Assembly (NCBI RefSeq): GCF_000740895.1
Contig: NC_025261.1
Coordinates: forward strand, 744,001-808,000
Reading direction: 5' to 3'
Length of the DNA stretch: 64,000 bases
Source of the DNA: Theileria orientalis strain Shintoku
Taxonomy: Eukaryota > Apicomplexa > Aconoidasida > Piroplasmida > Theileriidae
In this document: one piece after another, positions 1 through 11,090 of the stretch
Position numbering within the stretch: the stretch's first letter is position 1
Layout of the letters: each line of letters starts with the position of its first letter
Notes under the pieces: generated by a model
Seen by the model: the letters and a program-made list of their open reading frames with translations, nothing else
The model's database searches: none
Told to the model about the DNA's origin: nothing
Program-made: the position numbers and the translations under genes

Positions 1-360
1 AACTAATTCTTATGAATTTTTTAATTTTGATTCCACATTCAAACATATTTTTTAAATGTTAGTTACTAAATAAACATTATCTATACACCTTCTTTAGGAT
101 TTATGTATTAAAATATACTTTACCTTTTATTTTATAATTATATTTTAACATTTACAACTGCCTTCTATTACATTGTTTTACATACCTATTATTTATTTTA
201 TTTTATATATTTTTATAAATCAACATTTGATATTATTTTTTCTTTAATATTTTATATGGTTAACGATTTTACAATAGTTAGGTTTTTATTTTTAACACTC
301 CACACCTTCCCATTAGTATCACTATACACTATTTATTTATTTTATAAACTCTTAGTATCA
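1..360. other. AT-rich leader upstream of UMP1
   Basis: Very AT-rich sequence without a supported gene. The frame that runs into UMP1 could be extended back to an ATG at 256, adding 35 mostly hydrophobic residues, but the conserved protein fits the ATG at 361. This stretch is more likely promoter and 5' UTR. Confidence 0.5.
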
Positions 361-762
361 ATGGACAATAACAGTTTTTCGCATTTAAACATTGATTTAA
401 ACTCGTTTCCTAACAGTTTTCTTGACAATTTTGAGAACGATAATTCTGACTTAAAGTTGCATAACATACATCCTATTAATAATATAGACCACAACCACCT
501 AAAGAAATCGGTAGCAGAGAGTTATGCCAGGATTTCCAGGTGTTTCGGCTCTCAGGAAACCCTCAAGATGTCGATCGAACGCAACATGTGCTCCCAGGCA
601 ACCAGGCTTCCTGGGATGAAGAGCAGCATGCTCTCACTTGAGATTTTAATGGATGAGCTGGACACTTTACACAATTATGACTACATGAACGACGAGAAGC
701 CATCCAACGAGTTTGGATTGGGTGGAATCCATTCACACATTGAGAACAAGATGAACCTGTGA
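361..762 (+). CDS. UMP1: Proteasome maturation factor UMP1/POMP homologue
   Basis: Single-exon gene of 133 residues, the usual size for UMP1/POMP, the chaperone that joins 20S half-proteasomes and is degraded when the particle matures. The C-terminal half carries the family signature: a basic stretch, then RLPGMKSSMLSLEILMDELD, aligning with the POMP core in which a Leu-Pro pair precedes a serine/leucine-rich segment. The N-terminal third is polar and Asn-rich, as expected of a disordered region. I chose the ATG at 361 because the 35 residues added by an in-frame ATG at 256 are hydrophobic and not family-like. It would act in the cytosol or nucleus during 20S assembly. A PI31-like proteasome regulator lies about 17 kb downstream. 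Confidence 0.85.
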   Translation: MDNNSFSHLNIDLNSFPNSFLDNFENDNSDLKLHNIHPINNIDHNHLKKSVAESYARISRCFGSQETLKMSIERNMCSQATRLPGMKSSMLSLEILMDELDTLHNYDYMNDEKPSNEFGLGGIHSHIENKMNL

Positions 763-856
763 AAAAAACCCTTAATTTACTGACAAACTGGCATATACAC
801 TACTTATTACACTCTTTCAAACACATATTGCGTATTATGTTACATTATTAAATGTG

Positions 857-1408
857 CTATGCATATTCTACAATTCTAGGGAAGGCGTAAAGTATGGCCA
901 CATTGAAAGCTTGAGTGAACCTTTCTGGGTTTTTGAAGTATGATAGTTCCTGTGGAATGTCCCTCTCCTTGTTAATTTCCTAAACATAAATGTTGGCCCG
1001 TTAAAGTACCTTAAAACTGGCACCATCGAAAGCATCTTCGTCCAGGTGCTTGAATATGCAACATCCCTTCAGTCTATCAGTACAGAATGAACTCTTTTCC
1101 ACGGTTTTACAGGGCGGCATTCTTGAATATACCAGTTGGTGCAGAAAGTCGCAGAATTCACCCTTCATACACATTCCTTTGAGCCAGTGCCTGCATACTA
1201 CGGAGTGCTTTCCTCTAGACCTCTCAATGTCCACCCTGTCAAACCCCTTTAATCTTAGCAATGCCGCCTTTTCTGTATCCCTCTTAACTATGTTCAGTGC
1301 CAACGTAGCCAGCGGGTTGTCTTTATAATTACTTGCGATTGAGGACTTGTGAATACCTTTGCGTTTTTGACTGCGCAAGGCGTCATGGAATACTGATGAA
1401 AACTCCAT
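857..1408 (-). CDS. CCCH zinc-finger protein, CPSF30/YTH1-like
   Basis: Two exons (1010-1408 and 857-979) around a 30-nt intron; 173 residues. A clear CCCH finger of spacing C-x7-C-x5-C-x3-H (CRHWLKGMCMKGEFCDFLH) is followed by a second, less regular finger with C-x8-C-x7-C-x3-H spacing. The first finger and the text after it (SRMPPC) closely resemble the central fingers of CPSF30/Yth1, the cleavage and polyadenylation subunit that reads AAUAAA in pre-mRNA. Canonical CPSF30 has five fingers, so this protein is reduced or is a related CCCH protein. Removing the intron replaces an early stop with about 40 more residues ending IVEYA. The family is well supported; exact CPSF30 orthology less so. 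Confidence 0.7.
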
Positions 1409-1608
1409 TTACGCTTTACATTAAATATTAAATAAAACAATAAACATTTTAGTGACAATGATTAAATGAATAGTAAATATACTACTCTATCACTCTATTC
1501 AATCACACACCATATTAGTAATAATAATGTGAAATAAACACACTCCCAAGTTATAATTTAACATTTATGAATTTTGTCAGAGTAATTAACACAGTTTTGT
1601 TCTGTAGG

Positions 1609-2719
1609 ATGACTAAAAGACTTATTACTGAGTTTTTCGAAACTAGAACCGACCTTCCTCGTAAAAAGCCTGCACTCGACCATGTTTCCACCAATATAAC
1701 TGTAACTCCTGATGAAGCCAAACTCAGTTACTCCGAAAACATAAGGAATCTGATGGGAGATGAGTGGTGCGTTTTTGCGTTTTTATTCTTTTCTCAGGTT
1801 CCATGTGTTGAATTCCGAGATCAATAAACCTTATTTTAAGACCCTGTGGTCCAAGGTTCTCAGAGAACGAAGCTCCAAAAAGGTCTATCCCCCTTCCCAC
1901 TTGGTTTTCAACGCCTTCAAACTTACTCCGTAAGAATGTGTGTCAGTAACGTATCTTAGCCTCTCAAAGGTCAAAGTCGTCATCGTTGGACAGGACCCAT
2001 ACCACCAGCCTCGACAAGCCATGGTAAGTCGATCGCGATTTCACTGTTCCCAGGGGTTGTGCTTTTCCGTTCCCAAGGGCGTCATATTGCCGCCCAGCCT
2101 AAGAAACATTTTATCTGAAATTGGAACTAAGAGTCTTCACGGCGACCTGAGTTCCTGGGCATCGCAGGGAGTCTTTCTCCTAAACAGCATTTTGACCGTG
2201 GTCGACAGTCAACCTATGTCCCACAGACTATATGTAGGTTCCTTAGAAGATTTATGCTTATTAGGGTTGGGACACCTTCACCGACGAGGTCATTAACATT
2301 ATCAACGACACTCGGGAGAACATAGTATTCCTTCTTTGGGGTAGCCAGTTTACTTCGTTATTTAACTGTTTAATTCTTTATTTATTTGAACATTTAACTA
2401 ACCGTTTATCTGTTCAATTAACTGGTTATTTAATCAAATATTCAACTATGTAGTGAATACCATGTTTATTTACCCATTACAATAACTGCCCATTACTGTA
2501 CAACTCCTTAGGCAAATCCGCCCAGCAAAAGTGCTCTAAGATTTCAAGCTCTAAACACTGCGTGTTGACTTGCGGTCACCCCTCTCCTCTGTCAATTAAG
2601 CATTTCAAGGGTATCTTTCCGCTTTACCTTATCATTTAGGCTGCAACCACTTCAACAGGTGCAATGAATATCTCGAGAAGACAAACCAGGATCCCATAAA
2701 TTGGGAATTGCCTCAGTGA
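1609..2719 (+). CDS. UNG: Uracil-DNA glycosylase, family 1
   Basis: Seven exons (1609-1766, 1798-1929, 1960-2023, 2054-2233, 2265-2340, 2512-2610, 2640-2719), all phase-consistent, giving 262 residues. Most introns are 28-31 nt; the fifth is about 171 nt and AT-rich. Motif A reads [12 protein letters not shown], with the catalytic water-activating Asp in QDPYH; the uracil-pocket segment [10 protein letters not shown] and the leucine-loop motif GHPSPLS are present. The enzyme removes uracil from DNA at the start of base-excision repair. Two usually invariant positions in and after motif A differ (Q for G after YH, M for the usual H before GLCFSV). An upstream in-frame ATG at 1567 is possible and would add 14 residues. 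Confidence 0.92.
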
Positions 2720-2956
2720 CTTATCTATTTATTTTTTTACCCATATTTTTGCTTTTATTTTTTTAATTTCCATTTACTTTTACCAGTAAATATACCATTA
2801 GTTCATTTACACTCTTAGACACTAATATTTACACTTACACAAATGCTTTAATACTTGGTTCAATAGCTACTTAAACATTTACTGGTACGTTTACATAAAT
2901 ACCCATGTAAATACTTGGACGTGTTCGCATAAACACACACGTGAGCAGTTTAAACA

Positions 2957-4332
2957 TTACTTCATGTTAAACATCGGTGGCGGCGGCATGTTCTGAGGTA
3001 TAACTGGGACTGCGTTGGGCACAGGGAGTGGAGGCATTCCCACTGGCAAGGCGCCCATGTTAGGTTGCGGCAACATCCCTGGGTTCATCGGTGCGTTCAT
3101 CATGTTTGGTGGCGGAAACATCCCTGGGTTCATCTGTGCGTTCATCATGTTTGGTGGCGGCATTGGCGGCATCATTGGAGGCGGACCTAAAAGGTATTTA
3201 TCGTCCTCAGTGTCAGTTAAAATCTAACTACCGTTAGAGTATTCAGCTTCAATAACTGGTTCTAGCAATAGCTATCAGCTGGTACAACTAAGTGGCAACT
3301 AATCATTGTCACTAATAGAGGCTTACCCATCAGTGGATGCATCGGTGGCGGCATGAACGTGTTTGCCATTGGCATTGGAGGCGGGTTTGATACTGGCGGC
3401 CCGCTCTTGAAGTCGCTGGGTCTGTTGGCCGCTATTAGTCTTTCTGCGGCACTTCCGTGTCTCTCCCCTAAATTAAGCAATTATCACCATCATCATCACC
3501 ATCGTTACTAGCAGTACCGGACTATCTACGTATTCGTGGCTTAAGTTACCCTTCGTGTCCTTCTTATATGCGTACGACACATGGATCGGCTTGTTGCACA
3601 GGAACTGGCCATTCATTGACGCCAATGCTGCATCACTGGACTCGAAATTGTCAAATGACACGAATGCGTACGACCTTCCAGAATTCGCTTCGTCCCTCAC
3701 AATCTAGAAATAATTTACGCCCATTTATCAATAAATTGGTGTTTGAGGCTAATATAGTCCTTACCTTTGTAAACACTACGGTTCCAAAGGCCGAAAAAGT
3801 ATCATGAAGTAGCTTTTCATCGACTTCGTCGTCTATGTTTCCGATAAACAAATTGGCTCCAATCTACGCAATCATAAATACAAAATACTAATACTAGATA
3901 CGCACCTCTGTGTTTTCCTTATCTTTCGATGCTTTGTTGAGTCTTAGCGGCTTATGGTACAACTTAATAAAATTTAAAATTCTCAACGCGTAATCTGCGT
4001 CCGTTTCAGTTTCATATTCCACGAATCCGAAGCCTACGTTTTATTTTATCGCTTTAATTCTCCTACCTTGGTGCTGGCCTGTTACTTTGTCCCTCGGGAT
4101 GTTTATACTCCTCACTCTTCCCGCTTGCATAAAGAATTCCCACAGGAGCTCCTCATCTGCTTGAATATCAAGATTACCTAATACGTTTATTATAAATTGA
4201 ACTTATTTTATGAATCAGTGGATACTTGTGTCCGTTTTTATTTAATATTTACCCAGTCCACTTACCTATGTATAATGTTGCTTCCTGGTTGCGATCGTAC
4301 AGTGAAAGAATATCTAACACTCTTGAAGTCAT
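2957..4332 (-). CDS. SF3B4: Splicing factor 3B subunit 4 (SAP49)
   Basis: Seven exons from 4332 down to 2957 (4266-4332, 4067-4177, 3906-4033, 3765-3863, 3550-3703, 3327-3467, 2957-3186), 309 residues. Two RRMs in tandem: the first opens [13 protein letters not shown], the second [23 protein letters not shown], followed by the SF3B4-specific [11 protein letters not shown] motif. The tail is a Pro/Met/Asn-rich tract with repeats of the type [13 protein letters not shown]. In the U2 snRNP SF3b complex this subunit contacts pre-mRNA near the branch site and binds SF3B2. Introns range from 33 to 140 nt. The C-terminal repeats make a short DNA repeat near 3060-3160. SF3A1, another U2 component, is in the same window. 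Confidence 0.93.
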
Positions 4333-4862
4333 TTTTAATTAAAATAAATAAAAAACTGTTTTAAATTTAGAATATTTTATCAAAAAATACCACTACTCTC
4401 ACTCTGACTGTAGTGTTCTATATAGCATATATTATTTAAACTAGGCCATATTATTTTTTTAAAAGGCTTATTTCGTGCTGGCCTTTCATTTTATTCAACC
4501 TTCTACATTGGACTTAAGTCGATTTAACCTAACTTTAAATATATTTTACACTTTCACCGTCATGTTCAGACGGTTCTTCTACAGTTTTTCATGTGTATTT
4601 TTCATTTTGAAATTTCTTTCAGCTTAATTTCAACTTGTTTTACTATTTTTACAACCGTTTTCTTTATTTTTCCATCAAACTCAAATATCATCTCTTTCGT
4701 GATTTGTGTGCTTGAGTTTGTGTTGTGTGTTTACTTTCAATTTTTTAAATCAATAATCAAATTTGTACGATTCCTTGGAAGGCTGTCCTCTTCCTTCAAT
4801 GCGTTTGTGATTTTCTTGCGATATTCTTTCAATTACCTTTCGAGTTAGTGCGTTTTGATTCT
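4333..4862. other. Intergenic, AT-rich
   Basis: About 530 bases between the SF3B4 start and the end of the next minus-strand gene. It is T-rich on the + strand, so a hydrophobic frame of about 85 residues arises by composition alone. No conserved feature was seen. Confidence 0.5.
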
Positions 4863-6092
4863 TCACGGTCCCAGGCTCTCGTACTGCGGTCCAAAATTCA
4901 CGAGTTTCAGTGACGTTCTGCTGACCAAATCGTCTCTGGAGATTTCTAAATAATCGTTAGCAAGTGTTATCATCAAATAAACATGCGTCGTGATTCGCTC
5001 CTATCTTAAAAATACTTACTATCTAACTTAAGCGTATGCTAGCATCACTACTTAATATCAGGTACGATTATCACCAGCTTTAAATAGCTGCTAGGTACCT
5101 TGTAACTGTGAACGCTTATTTGCACTCGCTACTTGCATCACAAGAGCTCTATTTAGCTATCTACCTAGCTCGTTAATTTACTCACCATTAAGGTATGGGA
5201 ACATATAGCCGTTTGTGCAAACGTCGTTGTACTCGCCGTCTGACTCCCTCGGATTAATGTCGTACAGGCCGTGCTTCAACGTGAACGTCTTCCCGTGGTC
5301 CATCAGCCTCGACTCCCTGTTCTGGTCCATGATGTGGTTGATCATGTCGATCGTGCTGTAGTCGCAGTACTTAAGGAACTTGCTTTCAAACTTCGTCAGC
5401 TTCCTCGGCTTCTCCTTCATGCCTGGGGACTTAACTAGGTTTATGTTAATCGAGCCATTCGACTTCTTCCTTTTTTTCTTCTTCTTCTCTCGTTCATACA
5501 GTGAGTCCAACGACTCTGACCTCTCGAAGCTGTCATGTATCGTTTTTCTATAGTTGTTCTTCTCTTCTGGTGGGCTTCTTCTGTATCTCGTTTCGCTTTG
5601 TCTGAATTGCCTGAGCTTGTTTATTCCGTTTTCCTTGCTCTTGCGCTCATCCAGCTCCACCAGCTGGTAGTCGTTCAGCTCCTCTAGGATCGTCCCGTCG
5701 TCTTCGTGGATGTGCCTCTTGTACATGATCACCTTTTTCAGGAATGAGTGCGCTATGTGGTACGACTTCACCAGTGTTTCCTTGTCGTGGTATCTGAAGA
5801 TACACGTGATCACCTCGTAGTCGTTGTCCAGGAACTTAACTTTCCACATCCCTTTCGTGAAATACAGTCCTCTGATCCCACTCAGCGGCTTCGCTCCCAC
5901 CTTCACCAGGCCAACGTTTGTTTTATCCAGGTTTTTCGTCGGACACGCCTCCGTTATGTCCCCCAAGACGTCCAGTTGGTTAAAATAGAACCTTATTTTC
6001 GGGTCGTGGATGAATTCGTCCATGAGGTTTTCCTCGTATCCGTTTCTCTCGAAGGTTTGATATGCCATTTCTGCTGCTGTGAATGTGTACAA
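4863..6092 (-). CDS. Basic protein with a possible AP2-type DNA-binding domain
   Basis: Two exons (5186-6092 and 4863-4945) with an unusually long intron (about 240 nt); 329 residues ending ESLGP. Residues about 69-118 begin SGIRGLYFTKGMWKVKF and end in a helix-like stretch containing AHSFLKKV. This resembles the three strands plus helix of the apicomplexan AP2 (ApiAP2) domain, where a G-x-x-G-V-x-W/F-x-K-x-x-W pattern is typical. A Lys-run (EKKKKKRKK) in the middle may be a nuclear localisation signal. If the AP2 reading is right it would be a sequence-specific transcription regulator; otherwise it is a conserved unknown. The start may instead be the ATG nine codons in. Confidence 0.55.
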
Positions 6093-6797
6093 TATATGGA
6101 GAAAATATCTGTGTTATCAATTGTTTCGAATCTAATATAAAAAATTCAATACAGTTGTTAATTGCTAAGGCGAAATCAGTCTTTTAAATAACTCCACCAT
6201 TGTAGAAAATCACAGGTACACATTTTGCAAGTCGTCCGTACACTTGACTATTGTTTAAAAAATTACGTATTTTTGACAAATTCTTTCTCTTTTACATATA
6301 ATATTACATTATATTTCTTTTTGGAGTCGAAATCGTCACTTATACGATGGAAGGATCATATTTTATCGCTTGGTTAAAATGGCATCAATTACGCTGATGT
6401 GTGAGATTTAAAATTTACATTAAACATTATTACACTTACAAAATATTATGTTACAAAATTCACAAAAATTTTTCGACTATTAACACCGCTGTCGCACTTT
6501 TTAATGTCGGGATTATAGATCTACACAATATTAAGAACTCTCCAGATCCCGCTTTAAACACAGTTAAAACCTGACATATCTACTAATATTTATATCATTT
6601 TTTAATAGAAGATTATTATATTTTTTGATTTTAGTTGTTTTTTTATTGTTTTTATTTTTTTCACATCTACGTGTCCCGTCAAATGTGACGATCTTTACAT
6701 TTTGATTTATACATCTGAATAATTCATTTTTTCCTTTTCTTTTTCTTTTCTTTGATTGTCATGTTATTATAAAACACAATTTCAAGTATTTATCTGA
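6093..6797. other. AT-rich intergenic region upstream of tRNA-Ala
   Basis: About 700 bases between the divergent 5' end of the AP2-like gene and the tRNA. It probably contains that gene's promoter. I see no reading frame or structured RNA that I can support. Confidence 0.5.
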
Positions 6798-6870
6798 GGG
6801 CGGCTAGCTCAAATGGTAGAGCGCTCGCTTGGCATGCGAGAGGTACGGGGATCGATGCCCCGGTCGTCCA
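6798..6870 (+). tRNA. tRNA-Ala, anticodon GGC as read
   Basis: A full 73-nt cloverleaf: acceptor GGGCGGC pairs with GTCGTCC (two G-U pairs), discriminator A, D arm GCTC/GAGC, anticodon stem CTCGC/GCGAG around loop TTGGCAT, variable loop AGGTA, T arm CGGGG/CCCCG with loop ATCGATG. Loop positions 34-36 read GGC, which decodes GCC (Ala). No intron and no encoded CCA. The internal A box (TAGCTCAAATGG) and B box (GGATCGATGCC) are recognisable, so RNA polymerase III transcription is expected; T-rich sequence lies about 15 nt downstream. Confidence 0.92.
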
Positions 6871-7096
6871 CATTGATTATTTAGCTTTTTTCAATTACTA
6901 TTTATACCACCGTTTATTATTTAATACCTTTTTCTTGTTTGCTTACTTCATCTCAGTAATCAAACTCTTTAGACATCAACTTCCTTAATCCATCTACACA
7001 TATGTTCAATTACTATAATATTTACTCATTTAAAAACCTATTCAACTCATTTACCATCTATTTACCACATATATTTTCCATAATATATTACTTTTT

Positions 7097-9388
7097 TCAC
7101 CATACTGATTCTTGATCCTGCTTGTGAAACTCCTTTTCTCTGTTATGGTACTTGTTTACATTTTTTCTGTGTTGATTGCTTGAGTACATCCTTCTCGCCT
7201 GTGCTCTATCTCCTGAGTCCTGGTTCTTGATACTGTTCAGTGCGTTATCGTTAGGGTTTAGCTGTGCCAGGTTTTGCAGTATCATATTCGACCTCAGCGT
7301 CAGATTCTGAGTCTTTTCTATCACTTGTTGGTACAGGCTTGGCGGCATTGCTGATATTTCCACACAGTTTCTTTCACTGTCGATTTTGGCCTCTACATCA
7401 AATTAATTATCCTTTTAGGCTTACCCATGTGTGAGTGCCTTATTATGTTTACTATCCATCTTTCAGCTTCCAGGGCCGACATGTTAACGCCTTGTGCAAT
7501 AATGCTACGAATTATTTTTATTTTTGTCTCGGTCGTTTTCATTACTTTATTCTCTATTTGAACTTACTCTATATCTATTGACTTGTGTACTCTGCAGTAT
7601 GTTTCAAATATGATGTGCCTTGAGCCCTCTTCAATTGCGCCCTTGAGTGGATTCAATAGAAAATCAACAGAACAAGCCTATATCAATCAATTATTACCAT
7701 TAAATACCAAATAACATCTATTTATTTTCCCATTTGCTAATTGTAAAATACACTTACTTATACACGTGTGAATATATATACACTTTAGTATGTTTGTATT
7801 TACATATGTAAGTGGTTGTATTTATCTATGTATTTCTATCTGTAAATATTTATGTGTATTTATATCTGTTTGTATTTCTATGTGTATGTGTATACATCAA
7901 CACTTGTATTTACATGTGTATATATGTATATATGTATCTATTTATCTATTTCTACCCATAAATTATAATTACCTCGTTTATTGCTACTATGTGTTTTTGT
8001 GCAGCGTCAAAATCGAAGTCTACAAACAATGCTCCTAGTAACGACGTAAACGTGTCGTTGTACTTGTCCTTTGCGTTTGCAATGAGCTACAATATTAGAT
8101 TACGTGCATCACTCATACTAATACGTAACAGCAATGCCTACTAACTACCATCAATATCTAGTAGGAATACCAACATTAATATAAATAGCAATAAATAACT
8201 CTAGTAATACTACTATTAATTACAATAATCTTTCCTAGTGCTCCCAATAATTTAGTTGTGTTTTTTACTTGTTACTTACGTTGCTTATCGTCTTAAAGTG
8301 GTCCTTCCTGTTCCTGTTCAGCATTGCGTACACTGCGTAGTACCTCAGCAGGTGCGGGGCCACCATGTTCACCACGACCAGGTTCCTCTCGTCCATGAAG
8401 TACTCCTGCAGCTGTGGCCACTCGAATGTCTTTATGGACTTGCTGTTAAGGTGAAAGAGTGACAGGTGGTACTTGAAGATGTAGAAGAGCGACCAGTGGA
8501 GGAGCCAGCACCTCTTTAGTATCAGGTCCTTTCTGTCTCTGCTGAGCTCCTCGTTGTTGAGCAGCTCTGCGAACTTGAGTATGCAGTAGACTCCTGACCT
8601 CGGCGAGTTAAGGTCCAGAAGTGCTGCGTCCTTGTCTCCTTCTGGGTCCTGCTGCGTCACTTGCATCGACGACATTTCCCCCAACTCCTCATTTGTTGAC
8701 GGCAGCAGTATGCTCAGCAGGTTACAGCTTATTATTCCCCAGTAACAGTTCATTCTATTTTTGTTCAAAAACCCTAAATCATTGTTAATCGTGTTTCTTA
8801 TTCTTCAATCATCTCTTTACTCATTACCTACTATTTTTACCATGTAGCTCATTCTCTATCTATTTATCTGCTATTTACACTTTACATATCCTTCCTACCT
8901 TCAATTGTGTATTTTGACACTGAATTAACGTAGTACGTCAATAGCGATTTACAGTTTTCGTAGTCGTCTCTATCGAAGTATGCCTTCGCCAACTTCAATA
9001 TCATCTTATCTACTGTTGGGGGGAAGTTTACGTACACTTCTACTGAGGGCGTCGACGCCCACTGTATCAGTGACGATATTGTTATCCTTTCGAATGTCGT
9101 ACTTATTCTGTGCAACTGATCCTTTTTATACAGTGCCAACACTTCCTTGAATTGGTTTATTTTTTCTAAATATTCTGTCTCCATTGCCTTGAACTCCTCG
9201 TCTGCCATTTTAACCGACTCGAGTTCCAATTTAATCTCCTCTATCACAGGTGTTAGTAGCTCTGGCGAGTATATACCCTTCGTGCCCATCCACTCTAACA
9301 CGTACAACAGCATCTTCGGGTCAAAATATGGAGATAGTTTCGGCGTAATGTCATATTCATGACACCCATCTGTGTTATCTTCAGCCAT
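7097..9388 (-). CDS. EIF3E: Translation initiation factor eIF3 subunit e (INT6)
   Basis: Six exons (8899-9388, 8280-8773, 7973-8086, 7568-7677, 7425-7504, 7097-7392), 527 residues. Diagnostic segments are WLLHWSLFYIFKYH, the helical stretch LLGALFVDFDFDAAQKH, the PCI-type winged-helix segment EAERWIVNIIR and the C-terminal YQQVIEKTQNLTLRSNMI, all matching eIF3e/INT6. In the eIF3 complex this PCI subunit helps recruit the 40S ribosome and eIF4G. Splicing keeps phase at every junction. The intron at 7678-7972 (295 nt) is long for this genome and holds TG/TA-rich low-complexity sequence; the others are 32-193 nt. Confidence 0.93.
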
Positions 9389-9788
9389 GGTCTCAAATTT
9401 TTAAACACTTGTTATATTCGAAGCATACACAATACTACATTAAATTTCGTTGTGTTTAGTAACATCAAATAATTTATTACAACAAAAGATGCGCTACTTT
9501 CCGGAAAAGCAAATCGTCTAAAATGTGTGGTAACTGACTATAAATCTACTTAAGGTTCCAAATGTATTTTATAAACTTTATGATACGATAGTTAAAATGT
9601 GGAATCCTGACTCATACACAAATAAAAGATAGTAATTACATAATCCCCCATTATGCTGTCGTAACTATAGATTAGATTTATCATATTCGTTTTTTACCAC
9701 ACTCTTTTTATTGTTTTAATGGATAATTGAGGGTTATGTTTATATACAATTCATTTGAAGTATTTTTGATTTCTTGTAATAGTGTATA
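9389..9788. other. Divergent promoter region
   Basis: Four hundred AT-rich bases between the starts of eIF3e (minus) and a small + strand gene. It probably serves both. No recognisable element was found. Confidence 0.5.
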
Positions 9789-10007
9789 ATGACTGCTTTG
9801 CTTAAATTACCATCGTTGTGTATGGTTTTATTGCTCACTATTTGTACATCTAGTTATTTAAAACCGTTTTTCCCAGGGTTCTTTAATTCTAAAAGATCAG
9901 GTTTCCCCGGTATTTTGGGTAAACTTTCAGTAGTTGGTGATAGATTGTCCATTTATGTATCAGCATCCTGTTTATTTTTCGCCTTTTGGACAATTGCCTT
10001 TAAATAA
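9789..10007 (+). CDS. Small predicted secreted or membrane protein
   Basis: A 72-residue frame: a hydrophobic N-terminus (LCMVLLLTICTSS) that could be a signal peptide or anchor, a short polar middle with Gly/Pro/Phe and basic residues, and a second hydrophobic stretch near the C-terminus (IYVSASCLFFAFWTIAF). It has its own space, about 75 bases before the next gene, and an ATG followed by a clean stop. I do not recognise the family. A small membrane subunit or an apicoplast protein are both possible. Confidence 0.5.
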   Translation: MTALLKLPSLCMVLLLTICTSSYLKPFFPGFFNSKRSGFPGILGKLSVVGDRLSIYVSASCLFFAFWTIAFK

Positions 10008-10083
10008 AAGAAATAATTACAACAAATATATTTAGTCACATATATCACTTTCAAGACTATAAAATTCACACAAAACATCAACA

Positions 10084-10735
10084 ATGGCATCTAGTTTCAA
10101 CCCAGTCGATATCTTGCCATGTCAAACACTATACGTATATAACCTCAACGACCAGGTACACATTGACGTTTTAAAAAAACTGGTCTATGAATTGTTTATT
10201 CCATATGGAATAATTGTGGACATAGTGGCGAGAAGGACTAAGAATCTGAGGGGCCAAGCCTTCGTTGTATTTAGGTGAGCAACAGAGCAAAATATATCTT
10301 TTTAGGGAGATATCTAGCGCTACAGCTGCTTTGAAGGGGTTGAATGGAAGGAAAGTATTAAATAAAGTATTGAAGATAGAGTATGCCAAAAACAGGTCGT
10401 ACAAGGCAATGAAGCCATCGGATTATTACAAAATATCAAAATCGAGTAAATCTAAATCTAAGATAGCTCCGGAATACATGGATGAAGTGAGAACTGACGG
10501 AAACGAGGAATCGCATACACTGTTTGTCGAGAACATACCTTCCGATATGAGCAAGGACTCACTGGAATTGCTTTTTAGACAGTACCCGGGTTTCAAGAAC
10601 TGTAGGTTTATAGAAGGAAGATATGTAGCGTTTGTCGATTATTCAATGGCAACGCAAGCAGAAATCGCTCTAGAGGGCTTGCAAGGCTTCAGAGTCTCAC
10701 ATACCCACGCCTTACAAATATCTTTAGCAAAATAA
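10084..10735 (+). CDS. U1A/U2B''-type snRNP protein with two RRMs
   Basis: Two exons (10084-10274, 10306-10735) with a 31-nt intron; 206 residues. The first RRM (about residues 15-95) has RNP2-like LYVYNLND and RNP1 RGQAFVVF, with IVDIVARRTKNLRG between them, the pattern of the U1A/U2B''/SNF family. A Lys/Ser-rich linker leads to a second RRM (about 130-205) with TLFVENIPSDM and YVAFVDY. The family binds the loop of U1 hpII or U2 hpIV snRNA. A single U1A/U2B'' gene often serves both snRNPs in compact eukaryotes, so I do not choose between the names. Confidence 0.88.
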
Positions 10736-11090
10736 ATTTGTTACTTGTAATTTATTATATCGTCTACGCAAACACAATTTACACTCCGTAAAATTTACCC
10801 GGGATAATTCGTTTTATTTCATCTCGGGATTCCCAATGTGCAAGAAAGAGCGTATTGCCAGTTTAAGCAAATCCAAGTCAATAAACGTACTGTAAACATT
10901 TCAATAAATTAGCATTTTTGTTTCCTTTTGAATTATAGACACTCGATTTAATCTGGTTACTTACACATGTATTTATTTTTCCATCTACACCCTATCGAGA
11001 CCATTTAAAAGATTTATCTCCTTTTGTAACATAAACAGCAGTATTATATCAAAAGTATAAGTTCTAAATCGTTCATAAAAAACTGGCAAG
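10736..11090. other. Intergenic upstream of PKA-like kinase
   Basis: About 355 AT-rich bases. A short GC-richer patch near 10795-10880 stands out, but I could not fold it into a known RNA. Confidence 0.4.

Noticed and set aside
4591..4848. Possible 85-residue membrane protein
   Set aside because: T-rich intergenic DNA produces Phe/Ile/Ser-rich frames by chance; no neighbour or motif supports it.
7780..7970. Coding or transposon-like sequence within the long eIF3e intron
   Set aside because: Only TG/TA-rich low complexity; flanking exons splice in phase across it.
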